From assembly GCF_004217045.1 (NCBI RefSeq), contig NZ_SGXM01000001.1, forward strand, positions 1,550,001-1,614,000: DNA of 64,000 nt, in the 5' to 3' direction. Shown in pieces: positions 53,576 through 62,749 of the stretch. Within the stretch, counting starts at the first letter, position 1, and the number at the start of each line of letters is the position of its first letter. The notes below the pieces were generated by a model, which was not told the DNA's origin, did not search any database, and saw nothing but the letters and a program-made list of their open reading frames with translations. The DNA is from Cupriavidus agavae. GTDB lineage: Bacteria > Pseudomonadota > Gammaproteobacteria > Burkholderiales > Burkholderiaceae. A program made the translations under genes and the position numbers.

Positions 53576-54604
53576 TCAGCGCTTGGCGATCGACGCTTCG
53601 GCCTTGCCGACCAGATCGGCGCCGATCTGCTTCTTCCACTTGTCGTAGACCTTGGCCGTGGCCTTCTTGAACGCGTCGTGCTCGGCCGGGGTCAGCTGCG
53701 TCACTTTCACGCCGTGCTGCTCCATGTCCTTCCAGGCCGGGGCGCCGGCCTCGACCAGCCCCTTGCGGGCCAGCGCGATTTCCTGCTTGCCGGCGTCGAT
53801 GGCGGCCTGCTTCACGATCTCTCGGTCAGCCGGGGTCCAGCTTTCCCAGATCTGCTTGTTGACCACGAAGATCAGCGGATCGGCCACGTAGCCCCAGGTC
53901 GTCACGTACTTCTGGCCCACCGTGTACAGCTTGGCGGCGGCGAACACGCTTTGCGGGTTCTCCTGGCCGTCCACGGCGCCAGACGCCATGGCGGGCTGGG
54001 CGTCGGCCCAGCTCATCTGCGTCGGGTTGGCGCCGAGCGCGTTGAACGTCTCGATGTAAAGTGGCGAACCCACCACACGCAGCTTCAGGCCCTTGAGGTC
54101 TTCGGGCTTGCGGATCTCATGCTTGGAGTTCGACACCTCGCGGAAGCCGTTCTCGCCCCAGGCCAGCGGCACCACGCCCGCCTTCTCCAGCGTGGTGAAC
54201 AGTTGCTTGCCCACCTCGCCCTGCGTCAGGGAGTCCAGGGCCTTGTAGTCGGGCATCAGGAACGGTAGCGAGAACAGGTTCAGTTCCTTGACCTGCGGCG
54301 ACCAGTTGATGGTCGAACCCACGGCCATGTCGATCACGCCCTGGCGGATGGCCGAGAACTCGCGCGTCTGGTCGCCGGCCACCAGCGAGGTGCCGGGGTA
54401 GAGCTTGATGTTGATCCGGCCATTGGTCCGCTGGCGCACCAGGTCGGCCCAGATCTCGCCGCCCTTGCCCCACGGGAAGGCGGGGCCGAGCACCAGCGAC
54501 ATCTTGTATTCGGACTTGTAGGTCTGGGCCGAGGCGGCCGCCGGCAGCAGCGCGGCGGCGGCGATCGAGGCGGCAACGGACAGCATCAGGGCACGGCGTT
54601 TCAT
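53576..54604 (-). CDS. TRAP transporter solute-binding protein (DctP)
   Basis: A 342-residue periplasmic binding protein. The signal is MKRRALMLSVAASIAAAALLPAAASAQ. DctP features include WADLVRQRTNGRINIKLYPGTSLVAGDQTREFSAIRQGVIDMAVGSTINWSPQVKELNLFSLPF, then GLKLRVVGSPLYIETFNALGANPTQMSWAD, where Arg and Asp form the carboxylate site. AAGGAG precedes the ATG at 54604. It is the last of the DctQ-DctM-DctP set. Confidence 0.94.
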   Translation of the reverse strand: MKRRALMLSVAASIAAAALLPAAASAQTYKSEYKMSLVLGPAFPWGKGGEIWADLVRQRTNGRINIKLYPGTSLVAGDQTREFSAIRQGVIDMAVGSTINWSPQVKELNLFSLPFLMPDYKALDSLTQGEVGKQLFTTLEKAGVVPLAWGENGFREVSNSKHEIRKPEDLKGLKLRVVGSPLYIETFNALGANPTQMSWADAQPAMASGAVDGQENPQSVFAAAKLYTVGQKYVTTWGYVADPLIFVVNKQIWESWTPADREIVKQAAIDAGKQEIALARKGLVEAGAPAWKDMEQHGVKVTQLTPAEHDAFKKATAKVYDKWKKQIGADLVGKAEASIAKR

Positions 54605-54647
54605 GCGGGAATCTCCTTGAGTCGGTTTTCTTGTCACTGTTGTTGAA

Positions 54648-55952
54648 TCAGTAGCCCAGATAGTCGGGCAGCCACGTTGCCAGCGGCGGGTAGGCCAGCA
54701 CCATCAGCATGGCGATGAACATGGCCAGCAGCATCCAGATCACCCACGGCACGGTTTCCTCCATGCGTACCCTGGCGATGCGGCACGACACCATCAGGTT
54801 CACGGCCAGCGGCGGCGTGAACTGGCCGAGCGCCACCTTGAGGGTCAGGACCACGCCAAACCATACCGGATTCCACTGGAAGGCGTTGGCAATCGGCAGC
54901 AGCAGCGGCACGAAGATCAGGAAGATCGAGATCCCGTCCAGGAACATGCCCACTGTCATCAGCAGCAGCACGATCAGCGCCAGCACGCCGTACTCGCCCA
55001 GCCCGGAGTTGGCGATGGCATGGGCCAGCGGGTCGATCACGCCGAGCGTGGACAGCGCGTAGGCGAAGATGCCGGCCAGCGCCACCACGAGCAGGATCAC
55101 CGCCGAGGTCTCGGCCGCCTCCTGGAAGATCGTGAACAGGTCGCGCATGCCGATGCTGCGGTAGATCACCATGCCCACGAACAGCCCGTAGACCACGGCC
55201 ACCACGGCGGCCTCGGTGGGCGTGAACCAGCCCGCGCGCATGCCGCCGAGGATCAGGAACGGCGCCACCAGGCCCCAGGCGGCCTCGCGCAGGCTCTTCC
55301 AGAACGGCGGACGCGGCAGCGCGGCTTCCACCGCGCCCATGTTGTGCTTGCGCGCCAGCCACACGGCCGGCACGATCAGCGCCACGCCGGCCAGGATGCC
55401 GGGGATCAGGCCCGCGGCGAACAGCGCCGGCACCGAGGCGCCCGGCACCAGCACGCTGTAGATGATGAATGCCACCGAGGGCGGGATCAGGATGTCGGTG
55501 GCCGCAGCCGCGCCCACCACCGCCGCGCTGTACGAGCCCGGATAGCCGGCCCGCGACATCGCCGCGATCATCACGCCGCCCACGGCCGCCGCGTTGGCCG
55601 GGCCCGAGCCCGAGATGCCGCCCAGGAACATCGCCACCAGGATGGCCACCAGCGGCAGCATGCCCGGCCCGCGCCCCACCACGGCGATGGCGAACGTGAC
55701 CAGCCGCGCCGCCACGCCCGAGCGGTCGAAGATCGACCCCACGAGCACGAACATCGGAATGGCCAGCAGCGGGTACTTGGCCAGCCCCGCGTAGAAGTTC
55801 TGCGGCACGGCCAGCAGGCCGAACATCTGGGTGTCGAGGTTGGACAGGCCGATGGCCACCAGCCCGCCCAGGCCCAGCGAGACGCCGATCGGCACGCCCA
55901 GCAGCATCAGGCCGATGAAGATGACGAAGAGAATGATGGCGACCAGGGTCAT
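54648..55952 (-). CDS. TRAP transporter large permease (DctM)
   Basis: The large membrane subunit, 434 residues, many helices. MTLVAIILFVIFIGLMLLGVPIGVSLGLGGL is the usual DctM start, and FLGGISGSGPANAAAVGGVMIAAMSRAGYPGSYSAAVVGAAAATDILIPPSVAFIIY is its signature. It carries the Na+-coupled transport step. Start 55952 overlaps DctQ by 4 nt. Confidence 0.95.
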   Translation of the reverse strand: MTLVAIILFVIFIGLMLLGVPIGVSLGLGGLVAIGLSNLDTQMFGLLAVPQNFYAGLAKYPLLAIPMFVLVGSIFDRSGVAARLVTFAIAVVGRGPGMLPLVAILVAMFLGGISGSGPANAAAVGGVMIAAMSRAGYPGSYSAAVVGAAAATDILIPPSVAFIIYSVLVPGASVPALFAAGLIPGILAGVALIVPAVWLARKHNMGAVEAALPRPPFWKSLREAAWGLVAPFLILGGMRAGWFTPTEAAVVAVVYGLFVGMVIYRSIGMRDLFTIFQEAAETSAVILLVVALAGIFAYALSTLGVIDPLAHAIANSGLGEYGVLALIVLLLMTVGMFLDGISIFLIFVPLLLPIANAFQWNPVWFGVVLTLKVALGQFTPPLAVNLMVSCRIARVRMEETVPWVIWMLLAMFIAMLMVLAYPPLATWLPDYLGY

Positions 55953-56542
55953 GGCGCGCCCTCCCCGCCTTGCCGGCGCAGCGCCTTCAGCGCGCGGAGG
56001 TTGCGTCCGGCCAGCGCCAGCGCCCGCAGCGCGATGGCTACCGACAGCACCGGCAGCCAGACCGAATACCACCAGCTCGGCACCCCGATGCCCGGCGAAG
56101 TCTCGCCGAACGTGTATTCATCCCATGTGATCCGTACGCCCAGTACGGCCAGCGCCAGGAACATGGCGGCCACGGCCAGCGCCGAGAGCACCGCCAGCCG
56201 CTTCTGCCGGGTGGCGCTGCCGCGCTCGAAGAAGTACTCGATGCGGATGTTGCGGTCGCGCGCCACGGCGGCGCTGCCAGCCACCAGCGCCAGCACGATC
56301 ATCAGGAAGACCGAGAATTCCTCGGTCCAGGCGAACGATTCATCGGTGAAGTAGCGCACGACCACATTGGCGAACGTGATGCCGACCAGCAGCACCATGA
56401 CGATCACGCCGATCCAGTCCTCGATACGTGGGGAAATGCGGAATTCGCTGTCGCGCGCCTCGTCGGCCGCTTCGGGGATGACCGCCGAATCGACGAGATG
56501 CTGCGGCCCGGCGTCGCGCCGTGCCTGTTTGTCTTGATCCAT
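55949..56542 (-). CDS. TRAP transporter small permease (DctQ)
   Basis: The four-helix small membrane subunit, 197 residues. The N-terminal 30 residues are charged, then VMVLLVGITFANVVVRYFTDESFAWTEEFSVFLMIVLALVAGSAAVARDRNIRIEYFFERG, the DctQ signature. The last helix ends RALALAGRNLRAL. It heads the TRAP operon, 106 nt downstream of the SDR gene on the same strand. Confidence 0.9.
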   Translation of the reverse strand: MDQDKQARRDAGPQHLVDSAVIPEAADEARDSEFRISPRIEDWIGVIVMVLLVGITFANVVVRYFTDESFAWTEEFSVFLMIVLALVAGSAAVARDRNIRIEYFFERGSATRQKRLAVLSALAVAAMFLALAVLGVRITWDEYTFGETSPGIGVPSWWYSVWLPVLSVAIALRALALAGRNLRALKALRRQGGEGAP

Positions 56543-56648
56543 TTTTGCTACCCGGCCTCCGGTTCCGGGCCGCCCGGGGGCCTTGCCGGCCGCCGGGGCG
56601 TCTCATTCTTATGTTTCTTCGCGGCCTGTCTCCTCCCGGGGGCGGAGT

Positions 56649-57434
56649 TCAGACCATGCCATCGTCGGCGGTGACCACCGCGCCGTTGATGAAGCGCGAT
56701 GCATCGGACGCCAGCAGCAGCAAGAGGCCATCGAGGTCTTCGGGTTGGCCCAGGCGCTTGCGCGGCAGCATCTGGATCAGCTTCTGCCCCGCGTCGGTAT
56801 CCCAGTGGTGGTGGTTGATGTCGGTATCGATGTAGCCCGGGCAGATCGCGTTCACGTTGATACCGTGGCGCGCCCACTCGAGGGCCATGGCCTTGGTCAT
56901 GTGAACCACGGCGGCCTTGCTCATGCAATAGACACCAATCTGCGACAGTACCTTGAGACCGGCCACCGACGCAATATTGATGATGCGTGCCTGGGGCAAT
57001 GGATTGCCCTGTTTTTCGGCGCCCTTGGCCCGCGCGATCATGCGCTTGGACACTTCCTGGGCCACGAAGAACGCGCCCCGGGTGTTGGTATCGAACACGA
57101 AATCGAAGTCGTCCGGGGTCACGTCGGTGAGCTTCTGCGTGGTGGACACGCCCGAATTGTTGACCAGGATATCGATGGAGCCAGCCTCGGTCTCGGCATG
57201 CGCCACGGCGGCGCGGATGCTGTCGGGGTCGGTCACGTCGAGCCGCACCACGTGGGCGCTGCCGCCATCGGCCTCGATCGCCGCGCGCAGCTCCTTGAGC
57301 AGTTCCACCCGGCGCGAAGCCAGTATCACCTTGGCGCCGGCGGCCGCCAGCACATGGGCGAACCGCGTGCCCAGCCCGCTCGAGGCCCCGGTCACCAGCG
57401 CGACCTTGCCTTCCAGATTGATCGACAAACCCAT
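56649..57434 (-). CDS. Short-chain dehydrogenase/reductase
   Basis: A 261-residue SDR. MGLSINLEGKVALVTGASSGLGTRFAHVLAAAGAKVILASRRVELLKEL is the NAD(P) Rossmann fold, DILVNNSGVSTTQ, then IINIASVAGLKVLSQIGVYCMSKAAV with the Ser-Tyr-Lys triad. The late loop GYIDTDINHHHWDTDAG is unusual, His-rich. Substrate unknown; an acyl-CoA-derived or hydroxyacid alcohol is plausible, since ETF-QO is divergent. ATG 57434 selected by homology. Confidence 0.9.
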   Translation of the reverse strand: MGLSINLEGKVALVTGASSGLGTRFAHVLAAAGAKVILASRRVELLKELRAAIEADGGSAHVVRLDVTDPDSIRAAVAHAETEAGSIDILVNNSGVSTTQKLTDVTPDDFDFVFDTNTRGAFFVAQEVSKRMIARAKGAEKQGNPLPQARIINIASVAGLKVLSQIGVYCMSKAAVVHMTKAMALEWARHGINVNAICPGYIDTDINHHHWDTDAGQKLIQMLPRKRLGQPEDLDGLLLLLASDASRFINGAVVTADDGMV

Positions 57435-57874
57435 AGTTACCTCGGTATTGGTGCCCTCCGGGCAGGGCCGGACGGCGCGTTCGTGTTCCGCTCCGCGGGC
57501 GCCGGGCACGCGCTCCGGCGACCCTTCGAAAAAAAAGAACGGTCGTTCCAAAAAATTGCTTGCCTGAGGGTGTCGAGTCCCGGACAATGCCGAAGATTCT
57601 AAGAACTTGGTCCCCAAAGGGAAAGAGGAAAAACGCCTAGTTCAGGCCCGGTGATCCGCCGGCAGCCCTGTTCGCAGCGCCTTGTCCGCGTGCGCAAGCA
57701 CCCACCGGCGCACAAGGACGCGCCCGCCGCCCGCCTCGCTCCCCGCCCGTTCCCGGTTCCGCAGAGCACGCTCACCGCATCCCACAAACCGCAGTTCCGC
57801 GTCACGCGCTGCAAGTTACGCGCTGCAACCATGCGGCAGTATTGCCGCCCAGAAGAAACAGAGGGTTAGAGACA
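57435..57874. other. Divergent intergenic region (SDR / ETF-QO), 440 nt
   Basis: Long non-coding gap with both promoters. A palindrome GAACGGTCGTTC (57537-57548) within an A-rich stretch is a likely TetR-type operator. Further toward ETF-QO no convincing promoter or structured RNA was recognised. Apparent open frames here lack start signals and family features. Confidence 0.6.
57537..57548. promoter_or_regulatory. TetR-type operator candidate
   Basis: GAACG-GT-CGTTC is a perfect 12-bp palindrome (ACGnnCGT core), flanked by A-rich runs on both sides. Such sites are often used by TetR-family repressors of fatty-acid and acyl-CoA genes. It lies about 100 nt upstream of the SDR start. No TetR gene is in the window. 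Confidence 0.45.
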
Positions 57875-59554
57875 ATGGATCAGCAACAGCTCGTCGAGCA
57901 GTTCGGACCGCGCGAAGCCATGGAGTACGACGTCGTCATCGTTGGCGGCGGCCCCGGCGGCCTGGCCACGGCCATCCGCCTGAAGCAGCTGGCGGCGGAA
58001 AAAGGCAGCGACGTCAATGTCTGCGTGCTCGAAAAGGGCTCCGAGCCCGGCGCGCACATCCTGTCGGGCGCCATCATGGACCCGATCGCGCTCAACGAAC
58101 TGATCCCGAACTGGAAGGAACTCGGCGCGCCGCTGAACCAGCCCGTCACCGAAGACAAGTTCCTGTTCCTGGACGCCAACGGCTCCAAGGGCGCCCCGCT
58201 GCTGCCCGAGTGCTTCCACAACGAAGGCAACTACATCGTCAGCCTGTCGAACTTCGTGCGCTGGCTGGGCCAGCAGGCCGAGGCGCTGGGCGTGGAAATC
58301 TTCCCGGGCTTCCCGGCCGCCGAAGTGCTCTACAACGAGGACGGCTCGGTCAAGGGCGTGGCCACCGGCAACCTCGGCATCAACAAGGAAGGCGAGCCCA
58401 CCGAGAACTTCCAGCTCGGCATGGAGCTGCACGCCAAGTACACGATCTTTGCCGAAGGCGCCCGTGGCCACCTGGGCAAGCAACTGATCGCCAGGTACAA
58501 GCTCGATGCCGGAAAGGACCCCCAGAGCTACGGCATCGGCCTCAAGGAACTGTGGGAAATCGATCCGGCCATGCACCAGCCGGGCCTGGTCGTCCACACG
58601 GCCGGCTGGCCGCTGGACCCTGCCACCTACGGCGGCTCGTTCCTCTATCACATGGAGGACAACAAGGTGGCCGTGGGCTTCGTGGTGGGTCTCGACTACA
58701 CCAACCCGTGGCTGTCGCCGTTCGAGGAATTCCAGCGTTTCAAGACCCATCCGGAAATCCGCCAGTATTTCGAGGGCGGCAAGCGCATTGGCTACGGCGC
58801 CCGCGCCATCACGGCCGGCGGCCTGCTTTCGCTGCCGAAGACGGTGTTCCCGGGCGGTGCGCTGGTGGGCTGCGATGCCGGCTACCTGAACGCCTCGCGC
58901 ATCAAGGGCAGCCACGCCGCGATCAAGACCGGCATGCTGGCCGCCGAGGCCGCGTACGACGCGCTGCAGGCCGGCCGCCAGCACGACGAACTGGGCGCCT
59001 ACCCGGCCGCCTTCGAGCAAAGCTGGCTGCACAAGGAACTGCTGCAGGCCAAGAACTTCAAGCAGTGGTTCAAGAAGGGCCGCACCACGGCCACGCTGAT
59101 GACCGGTATCGAGCAGTGGCTGCTGCCGAAGCTCGGCATCCGCAACCCGCCGTGGACGATCCACCGCGAGAAGCCGGACCACGTCTACCTGAAGCCGGCC
59201 GCCGAGTGCCAGAAGATCGAGTATCCGAAGCCGGACGGCAAGCTGACCTTCGACCGCCTGTCCTCGGTATTCATCAGCAACACGAACCACGAGGAAAACC
59301 AGCCGGCGCACCTGACGCTCAAGGACGCCAGCGTGCCCGTGAACATCAACTGGGAAAAGTACGCCGGCCCCGAGGCCCGCTACTGCCCGGCTGGCGTGTA
59401 CGAGTTCGTGCAGAACGACGAGGGCAAGGAGCGCCTGCAGATCAACGCGCAGAACTGCGTGCACTGCAAGACCTGCGACATCAAGGACCCGACCCAGAAC
59501 ATCGTCTGGGTCACGCCGGAAGGCGGCGGCGGCCCGAACTACGTGGGCATGTAA
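57875..59554 (+). CDS. Electron-transfer flavoprotein-ubiquinone oxidoreductase
   Basis: Inner-membrane FAD and 4Fe-4S enzyme that passes electrons from reduced ETF (acyl-CoA and amino-acid dehydrogenases) to ubiquinone. 559 residues. YDVVIVGGGPGGLATAIRL is the FAD motif. RARTITAGGLLSLPK-type sequence (RAITAGGLLSLPKTVFPGG) follows, and the cluster Cys are in NCVHCKTCDIKDPTQNIVWVTPEGGGGPNYVGM at the C-terminus. ATG 57875 is preceded by a purine-rich GAGGGTTAGAGAC. A strong terminator follows. Confidence 0.96.
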   Translation: MDQQQLVEQFGPREAMEYDVVIVGGGPGGLATAIRLKQLAAEKGSDVNVCVLEKGSEPGAHILSGAIMDPIALNELIPNWKELGAPLNQPVTEDKFLFLDANGSKGAPLLPECFHNEGNYIVSLSNFVRWLGQQAEALGVEIFPGFPAAEVLYNEDGSVKGVATGNLGINKEGEPTENFQLGMELHAKYTIFAEGARGHLGKQLIARYKLDAGKDPQSYGIGLKELWEIDPAMHQPGLVVHTAGWPLDPATYGGSFLYHMEDNKVAVGFVVGLDYTNPWLSPFEEFQRFKTHPEIRQYFEGGKRIGYGARAITAGGLLSLPKTVFPGGALVGCDAGYLNASRIKGSHAAIKTGMLAAEAAYDALQAGRQHDELGAYPAAFEQSWLHKELLQAKNFKQWFKKGRTTATLMTGIEQWLLPKLGIRNPPWTIHREKPDHVYLKPAAECQKIEYPKPDGKLTFDRLSSVFISNTNHEENQPAHLTLKDASVPVNINWEKYAGPEARYCPAGVYEFVQNDEGKERLQINAQNCVHCKTCDIKDPTQNIVWVTPEGGGGPNYVGM

Positions 59555-59571
59555 GCCCTCGATGTCGACAC

Positions 59572-59598
59572 GACGCCGGCCCCGCGCCGGCGTTTTTT
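59572..59598 (+). terminator. Rho-independent terminator after ETF-QO
   Basis: A GACGCCGGC/GCCGGCGT-type stem with a short loop, then TTTTTT, directly after the ETF-QO stop and facing the end of the torA-like gene. Confidence 0.85.
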
Positions 59599-59604
59599 CA
59601 TGGT

Positions 59605-62100
59605 TCAGGCGCTGCTGCCGGGCGGGGGCCGGAAGACCTGCACATCGGGCGGCGTTCCGTGGAATTTCTCCGCCTGGGCCATTGCCGTATGGCCACAGTT
59701 GCCATTGGCCAGCTTCGAGGTGGCAATGTTCGACGTGAGGTTGTTCACGTCGCCGTACCGGCACAGCGTGCCGGGCTTGCCGGGTTCGACCGGATCGTAC
59801 CAGCCCCCTTCCGAGACCCGGATGGCGCCGCGCCGGATCTGGTCGGTCAGCCGCACCCCCACCAGCATCTGCCCGCGATCGTTGAACACGCGGATCACGT
59901 CGCCGTCGACAATGCCGCGCGCCCGGGCGTCCTCGGGATGCATCAGGCACGGCTCGCGCCCGTGGATCGCGTAGGTTTCGCGCAGCACCGTGCCGCATAG
60001 TTGCGAATGCAGCCGCCCCGCCGGGTGGCTGGACACGACGTGGAGCGGGTACTTGGTGCCCGTGCCGCCCAGCCGTTCGAGCGGCTCCATCCAGGTGGGA
60101 TGCGGCGGGCAGTCGTCGTACTTCATGTGCGCGATGTTCGAGGAATAGATCTCGATGCGCCCCGACGCCGTGCCCAGCGCGTTGAGCAGCGGATCGTCGC
60201 GGAACTCCTTGTGACGGATATACCCCTTGGCTTCCTCGCTGATCGGGAACGCCAGTGGCTTGTTGCTGTTCCAGAACACGTCGAAGACCGGCATCTCCAT
60301 GCGCTTGCCGCGTGCCTGGATGCGCGCGGCCTCGTAGAAGACCCGGATCCAGCCCATCTCGTCGCGCTCCTCGGTAAAGGCCGAGCGGGTGCCCATGCGC
60401 TCGCAGATCGCCGTGAAGATGTCGTAGTCGTTGCGCGCCTCGAATAGCGGATCGACGACCTTGCGCATCGGCAGGATATGGCTCATCGCATAATCGCCAA
60501 TTCCCTCGATATCGTTGCGCTCGTACGAGGTGGTACACGGCAGCACGATATCGGCATGGCGCGCCGTGGCGGTCCACTGGTAGTCATGCACGATGAAGGT
60601 GTCCAGCTTCTGCCAGGCCTTGATCATCCGGTTGCGGTCCTGGTGGTGCATGAACGGGTTGCCGCCCACCCAGTACGCCAGGCGGATGTCGGGATAGGTC
60701 TCGCGCTTGCCGTTGTGGTCGTAGGCGCCGCCGGGGTTCTCCAGCATCTCGACGATGCGCGAGACGGGAATCGTCTCGGTGCCGCCCGCTTCGAGCCACT
60801 CCGAGCCCGGCGGCGGCTTGGCGCCGGCCGAAATGCCGGGCAGCACCGGGCCGGTGGCCGTGGGACTGCCACCATTGGCATAGTGGTACGTGAACCCGTA
60901 GCCCCCGCCGGGCAGGCCGATCTGGCCCAGCATGGCCGCCAGCGTCACCAGCATCCAGTGGGCCTGCTCGCCGTGGTGCTGGCGCTGGATCGACCAGCCA
61001 GCCGCCAGCATGGTGCGCTTCGACGCAAAGCGCCGTGCCAGCGCCCGGATCGTGTCGGCGGGAATCTCGCAGATATCCGATGCCCACTGGGCGTCCTTGG
61101 GCTTGCCATCGGACTTGCCGGTCAGGTACGGCACGAACTGATCGAAGCCGGTGGTGTAGCGTTCCAGGAACTTGGCGTCGTGCAGGTTCTCGGTGTAGAG
61201 CGTGTGGGCGATGCCGAGCATCATCGCCACGTCGGTCTGCGGGCGCGGGGCCAGCCATTCGGCGCCGAAGAAGCGGCACGTCTCGGTTTTCTGCGGATCG
61301 ATGCAGATCACCTGGACGCCCCTGCGCCTGAGTGCCTCCATGCCGGGATAGGCACCGTGGTCCGGCACCTGCCAGCCGATCTGGTTCGTGACCATCGGGT
61401 TGGCGGCCCAGAACACCATCAGCTCGGTATGCTCGGCCAGCACCGGCCAGACCGTGGGCTGCTCGTAGACATCGATCGATCCCACCACGTAAGGCAGGAT
61501 CACCTGCGCCGCGCCGGTCGAATAGTCGCCGCTGCGGCTCACAAAGCCGCCATTGACCGTCAGCGCGCGGGCCAGCAGCGTCTGGCAGTTGTGCAGCTTG
61601 CCCGGGCTCTTCCAGCCATACGAACCACCGAAGATCGAGGTGGGCCCGTAGTGCTTGCGTACCCGCGTCAGTTCGTTGGCCACCAGGTCGAGCGCCTTGT
61701 CCCAATCCACCCGCACGAAGTCGCCCTTGCCCCGCCCTGCCTTGTCGCTGCCCGGTCCGTGTTCGAGCCAGGCGCGCCGCACCATCGGATAGCGGATGCG
61801 GGTGGGCGAATAGATCGAATCGCGCACGCCCGGCAGTTGTGGCGAAGGGTGCGGATCGCCTTCCCACGGCCGGATGCCCGTCACATGACCGCGCTCGGTG
61901 CGCATGTAGAACGCGCCCCAGTGCGAGCCGGTCAGGACTTCGGCCGGCCCCGGCGGCGCCGCCCGGGCGCCCGGCACCAGCAAGCCGGGGCGTACGGCGC
62001 CGAGCGCCCCCATCGCCAGCCCGGCCTGGATCAGGCGGCGGCGCGTCAGCTTCGCGCCATGGTCGCCATGGTCGTCATGGTCGTTGGAATCATTCGGCAT
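59605..62100 (-). CDS. torA: Molybdopterin oxidoreductase, TMAO/DMSO reductase type (TorA-like)
   Basis: Periplasmic bis-MGD reductase of the TorA/DorA/BisC family, which reduces N-oxides or sulfoxides as electron acceptors. 831 residues with a Tat signal (LTRRRLIQAGLAMGALGAV). No N-terminal 4Fe-4S site, as in TorA. The Mo-ligand Ser194 is in SGDYSTGAAQVILPYVVGSIDVYEQPTVWP, and FGGSYGWKSPGKLHNCQ and CGTVLRETYAIHGREPCLMHPEDARARGI fit as well. Its substrate is not fixed by the sequence. The TorD-like chaperone gene overlaps the start by 11 nt and the cytochrome gene is upstream. Confidence 0.88.
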   Translation of the reverse strand: MPNDSNDHDDHGDHGAKLTRRRLIQAGLAMGALGAVRPGLLVPGARAAPPGPAEVLTGSHWGAFYMRTERGHVTGIRPWEGDPHPSPQLPGVRDSIYSPTRIRYPMVRRAWLEHGPGSDKAGRGKGDFVRVDWDKALDLVANELTRVRKHYGPTSIFGGSYGWKSPGKLHNCQTLLARALTVNGGFVSRSGDYSTGAAQVILPYVVGSIDVYEQPTVWPVLAEHTELMVFWAANPMVTNQIGWQVPDHGAYPGMEALRRRGVQVICIDPQKTETCRFFGAEWLAPRPQTDVAMMLGIAHTLYTENLHDAKFLERYTTGFDQFVPYLTGKSDGKPKDAQWASDICEIPADTIRALARRFASKRTMLAAGWSIQRQHHGEQAHWMLVTLAAMLGQIGLPGGGYGFTYHYANGGSPTATGPVLPGISAGAKPPPGSEWLEAGGTETIPVSRIVEMLENPGGAYDHNGKRETYPDIRLAYWVGGNPFMHHQDRNRMIKAWQKLDTFIVHDYQWTATARHADIVLPCTTSYERNDIEGIGDYAMSHILPMRKVVDPLFEARNDYDIFTAICERMGTRSAFTEERDEMGWIRVFYEAARIQARGKRMEMPVFDVFWNSNKPLAFPISEEAKGYIRHKEFRDDPLLNALGTASGRIEIYSSNIAHMKYDDCPPHPTWMEPLERLGGTGTKYPLHVVSSHPAGRLHSQLCGTVLRETYAIHGREPCLMHPEDARARGIVDGDVIRVFNDRGQMLVGVRLTDQIRRGAIRVSEGGWYDPVEPGKPGTLCRYGDVNNLTSNIATSKLANGNCGHTAMAQAEKFHGTPPDVQVFRPPPGSSA

Positions 62101-62749
62101 CGTGGCTCCCTTGTCGTTGTGGGGCCGGGGCTCCCATCCCCAGCAGGCTTTCGAGACATTGCGCAAGTCCGCCGTAGAAGCCGCCGGCATCGTGCCGGCG
62201 GCAACCGGCGACAAACGCCGGCATCCAGCCCGCCAGCCGCGTGCGCAGCAGCGCCACGCCTTCGGCATCGCCATCGCGCAGCAACGCCGCGTAGAAGGCC
62301 AGTTCGATGGCCGCGTGGTCCGGCGGCTCGCGGCTGTCACCCACGGACAGGTCGTAGCGGCCTAGCAGATCGGCCATTTCGTGGGCGGCCGGGCCGAACA
62401 GCTGCGGCGTGGGCTGGCCCGTGGCAGCCGGGCCCGTGGCATGGAAACTCTCGTAGAGCGATACGGCCGGCGGCCCCGCCACGCCTTCGAACAGCCGGGT
62501 GTAGGCCACGGAAACATCGAGCGCCACGGTCTCGACGGATCGCTCCGTCCCCCCGTCCAGCCCCCGCCACAGTTCGCGCATGGCGTCGTGGCAGCCCAGT
62601 TCGTCGGCCATCGCCTCGCAGACCCGGCGCCCTTCTGGCGTGCGCAGCATCGCCACCTCGGTCACCCCGGGCGGGGCCGCCAGCAGGCCCGCCATCCATT
62701 CGAGCATCGAGGCCTGCAGGCTGGCGGCGTCGGCGTCGGCGGTCATCAT
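62090..62749 (-). CDS. torD: TorD-like molybdoenzyme chaperone
   Basis: A 219-residue all-helical chaperone of the TorD/DmsD/NarJ family, which binds the Tat signal and helps insert the cofactor. LEWMAGLLAAPPGVTEVAML begins the first helix, and the family region SVAYTRLFEGVAGPPAVSLYESFHAT is clear, together with DHAAIELAFYAALLRDGDAEGVALL. It starts at the ATG at 62749, overlapping the cytochrome stop (ATGA), and ends within torA. Confidence 0.9.
   Translation of the reverse strand: MMTADADAASLQASMLEWMAGLLAAPPGVTEVAMLRTPEGRRVCEAMADELGCHDAMRELWRGLDGGTERSVETVALDVSVAYTRLFEGVAGPPAVSLYESFHATGPAATGQPTPQLFGPAAHEMADLLGRYDLSVGDSREPPDHAAIELAFYAALLRDGDAEGVALLRTRLAGWMPAFVAGCRRHDAGGFYGGLAQCLESLLGMGAPAPQRQGSHDAE

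Noticed and set aside
57866-60577. A 900-codon minus-strand open frame antisense to ETF-QO
   Set aside because: Its product is low-complexity and Arg/Ala-rich. The ETF-QO gene on the plus strand has full FAD and 4Fe-4S motifs.
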